Position numbers and translations under genes: made by a program
In this document: in pieces, positions 63,879-64,000 of the stretch
Layout of the letters: each line of letters opens with the position of its first letter
Numbering within the stretch: position 1 is the stretch's first letter
Notes under the pieces: model-generated
What the model saw: only the letters and a program-made list of their open reading frames with translations
Told to the model about the DNA's origin: nothing
The model's database searches: none
Assembly: GCA_022826925.1 (NCBI GenBank)
Contig: JAJDTX010000083.1
Coordinates: 47,150-111,149, forward strand
Direction of reading: 5' to 3'
Length of the DNA stretch: 64,000 nucleotides
From: Bryobacterales bacterium
GTDB lineage: Bacteria > Acidobacteriota > Terriglobia > Bryobacterales > UBA6623

Positions 63879-63931
63879 CTCCAGTAACACAACATGTTGT
63901 GGTGTCGATATATGCGCTTCACTCCAGTGAT
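63869..63931. repeat. Repeat-palindrome-repeat structure at the sulfatase break
   Basis: Two 20-base direct repeats of the form TATGCGCTT-NN-CTCCAGT-N-A lie at 63869-63888 and 63912-63931 (17 of 20 positions agree), 43 bases apart. A perfect 14-bp palindrome, CACAACATGTTGTG, sits directly after the first copy at 63889-63902. This looks like a recombinase site or the end of a mobile element. The sequence beyond is non-coding as far as the window goes. Confidence 0.5.
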
Positions 63932-64000
63932 TCCGCGCGTGCGCTAGGGTCGCTGCTGTGGGCACGCTCGAACATGGCTCCGCGCGGGGCCGGGGCAGTT

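Overview
The window reads as a chromosomal segment of a G+C-rich member of the Acidobacteriota. Pointers are two tandem VWFA-related proteins of the kind frequent in Acidobacteria, a GRWEG-motif secreted pair beside a DUF6152 protein, DUF6644 membrane proteins, a DUF1552/DUF1592 pair, three sulfatases and several twin-arginine Gfo/Idh oxidoreductases. This assignment is inferred from gene content; no rRNA, tRNA or ribosomal protein gene was seen.

Region by region. 0-12.7 kb: exported oxidative and catabolic genes (PQQ dehydrogenase with cytochrome domain, GRWEG pair, DUF6152, YjbQ, GQSN-type esterase, BamB-like propeller, two DUF6644 membrane proteins, a CxxCH protein, mmsA). 12.8-28.4 kb: a defence island. 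Its left edge cuts a dihydrofolate-reductase-like gene after 26 codons. It holds a full DNA phosphorothioation module (dndA divergent from dndBCDE, then a Dnd-associated methyltransferase), a PLD-like plus three-helix membrane protein pair, a wrecked IS1595-type transposase, and an AT-richer, tightly packed five-gene operon: 103-aa protein, SNF2 ATPase, ParB, second ParB-like protein, beta-CASP nuclease-like protein. No dndFGH restriction genes are present. 28.4-31.2 kb: HEAT-repeat protein, Gfo/Idh oxidoreductase, aldo/keto reductase. 31.3-37.8 kb: a sulfatase 3' remnant followed by a 2066-codon protein with helical-repeat regions and two PIN-like domains. 37.9-54.4 kb: housekeeping and catabolism (xseA, AlkP-type phosphodiesterase, Gfo/Idh, pta, VWFA pair, pyrG, iolG-like, ceramidase, enolase-superfamily enzyme, five-bladed-propeller-type protein, sulfatase). 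54.4-57 kb: a YbdK-type ligase and a TnpB element with unusual 20-bp inverted ends. 57-64 kb: DUF1592/DUF1552 pair and two sulfatases, the last broken near the window end next to a repeat-palindrome-repeat structure.

How the genes work together. DndA supplies sulfur, DndCDE insert it into the DNA backbone, and DndB probably represses the operon through a palindrome overlapping its promoter. With the usual DndFGH restriction genes absent from the window, the SNF2/ParB/beta-CASP operon is the best candidate for a new effector module, either partnered with phosphorothioation or acting alone. The flanking chromosome looks devoted to export-dependent breakdown of sulfated, acylated or sphingolipid-like substrates with quinone/cytochrome-linked oxidation.
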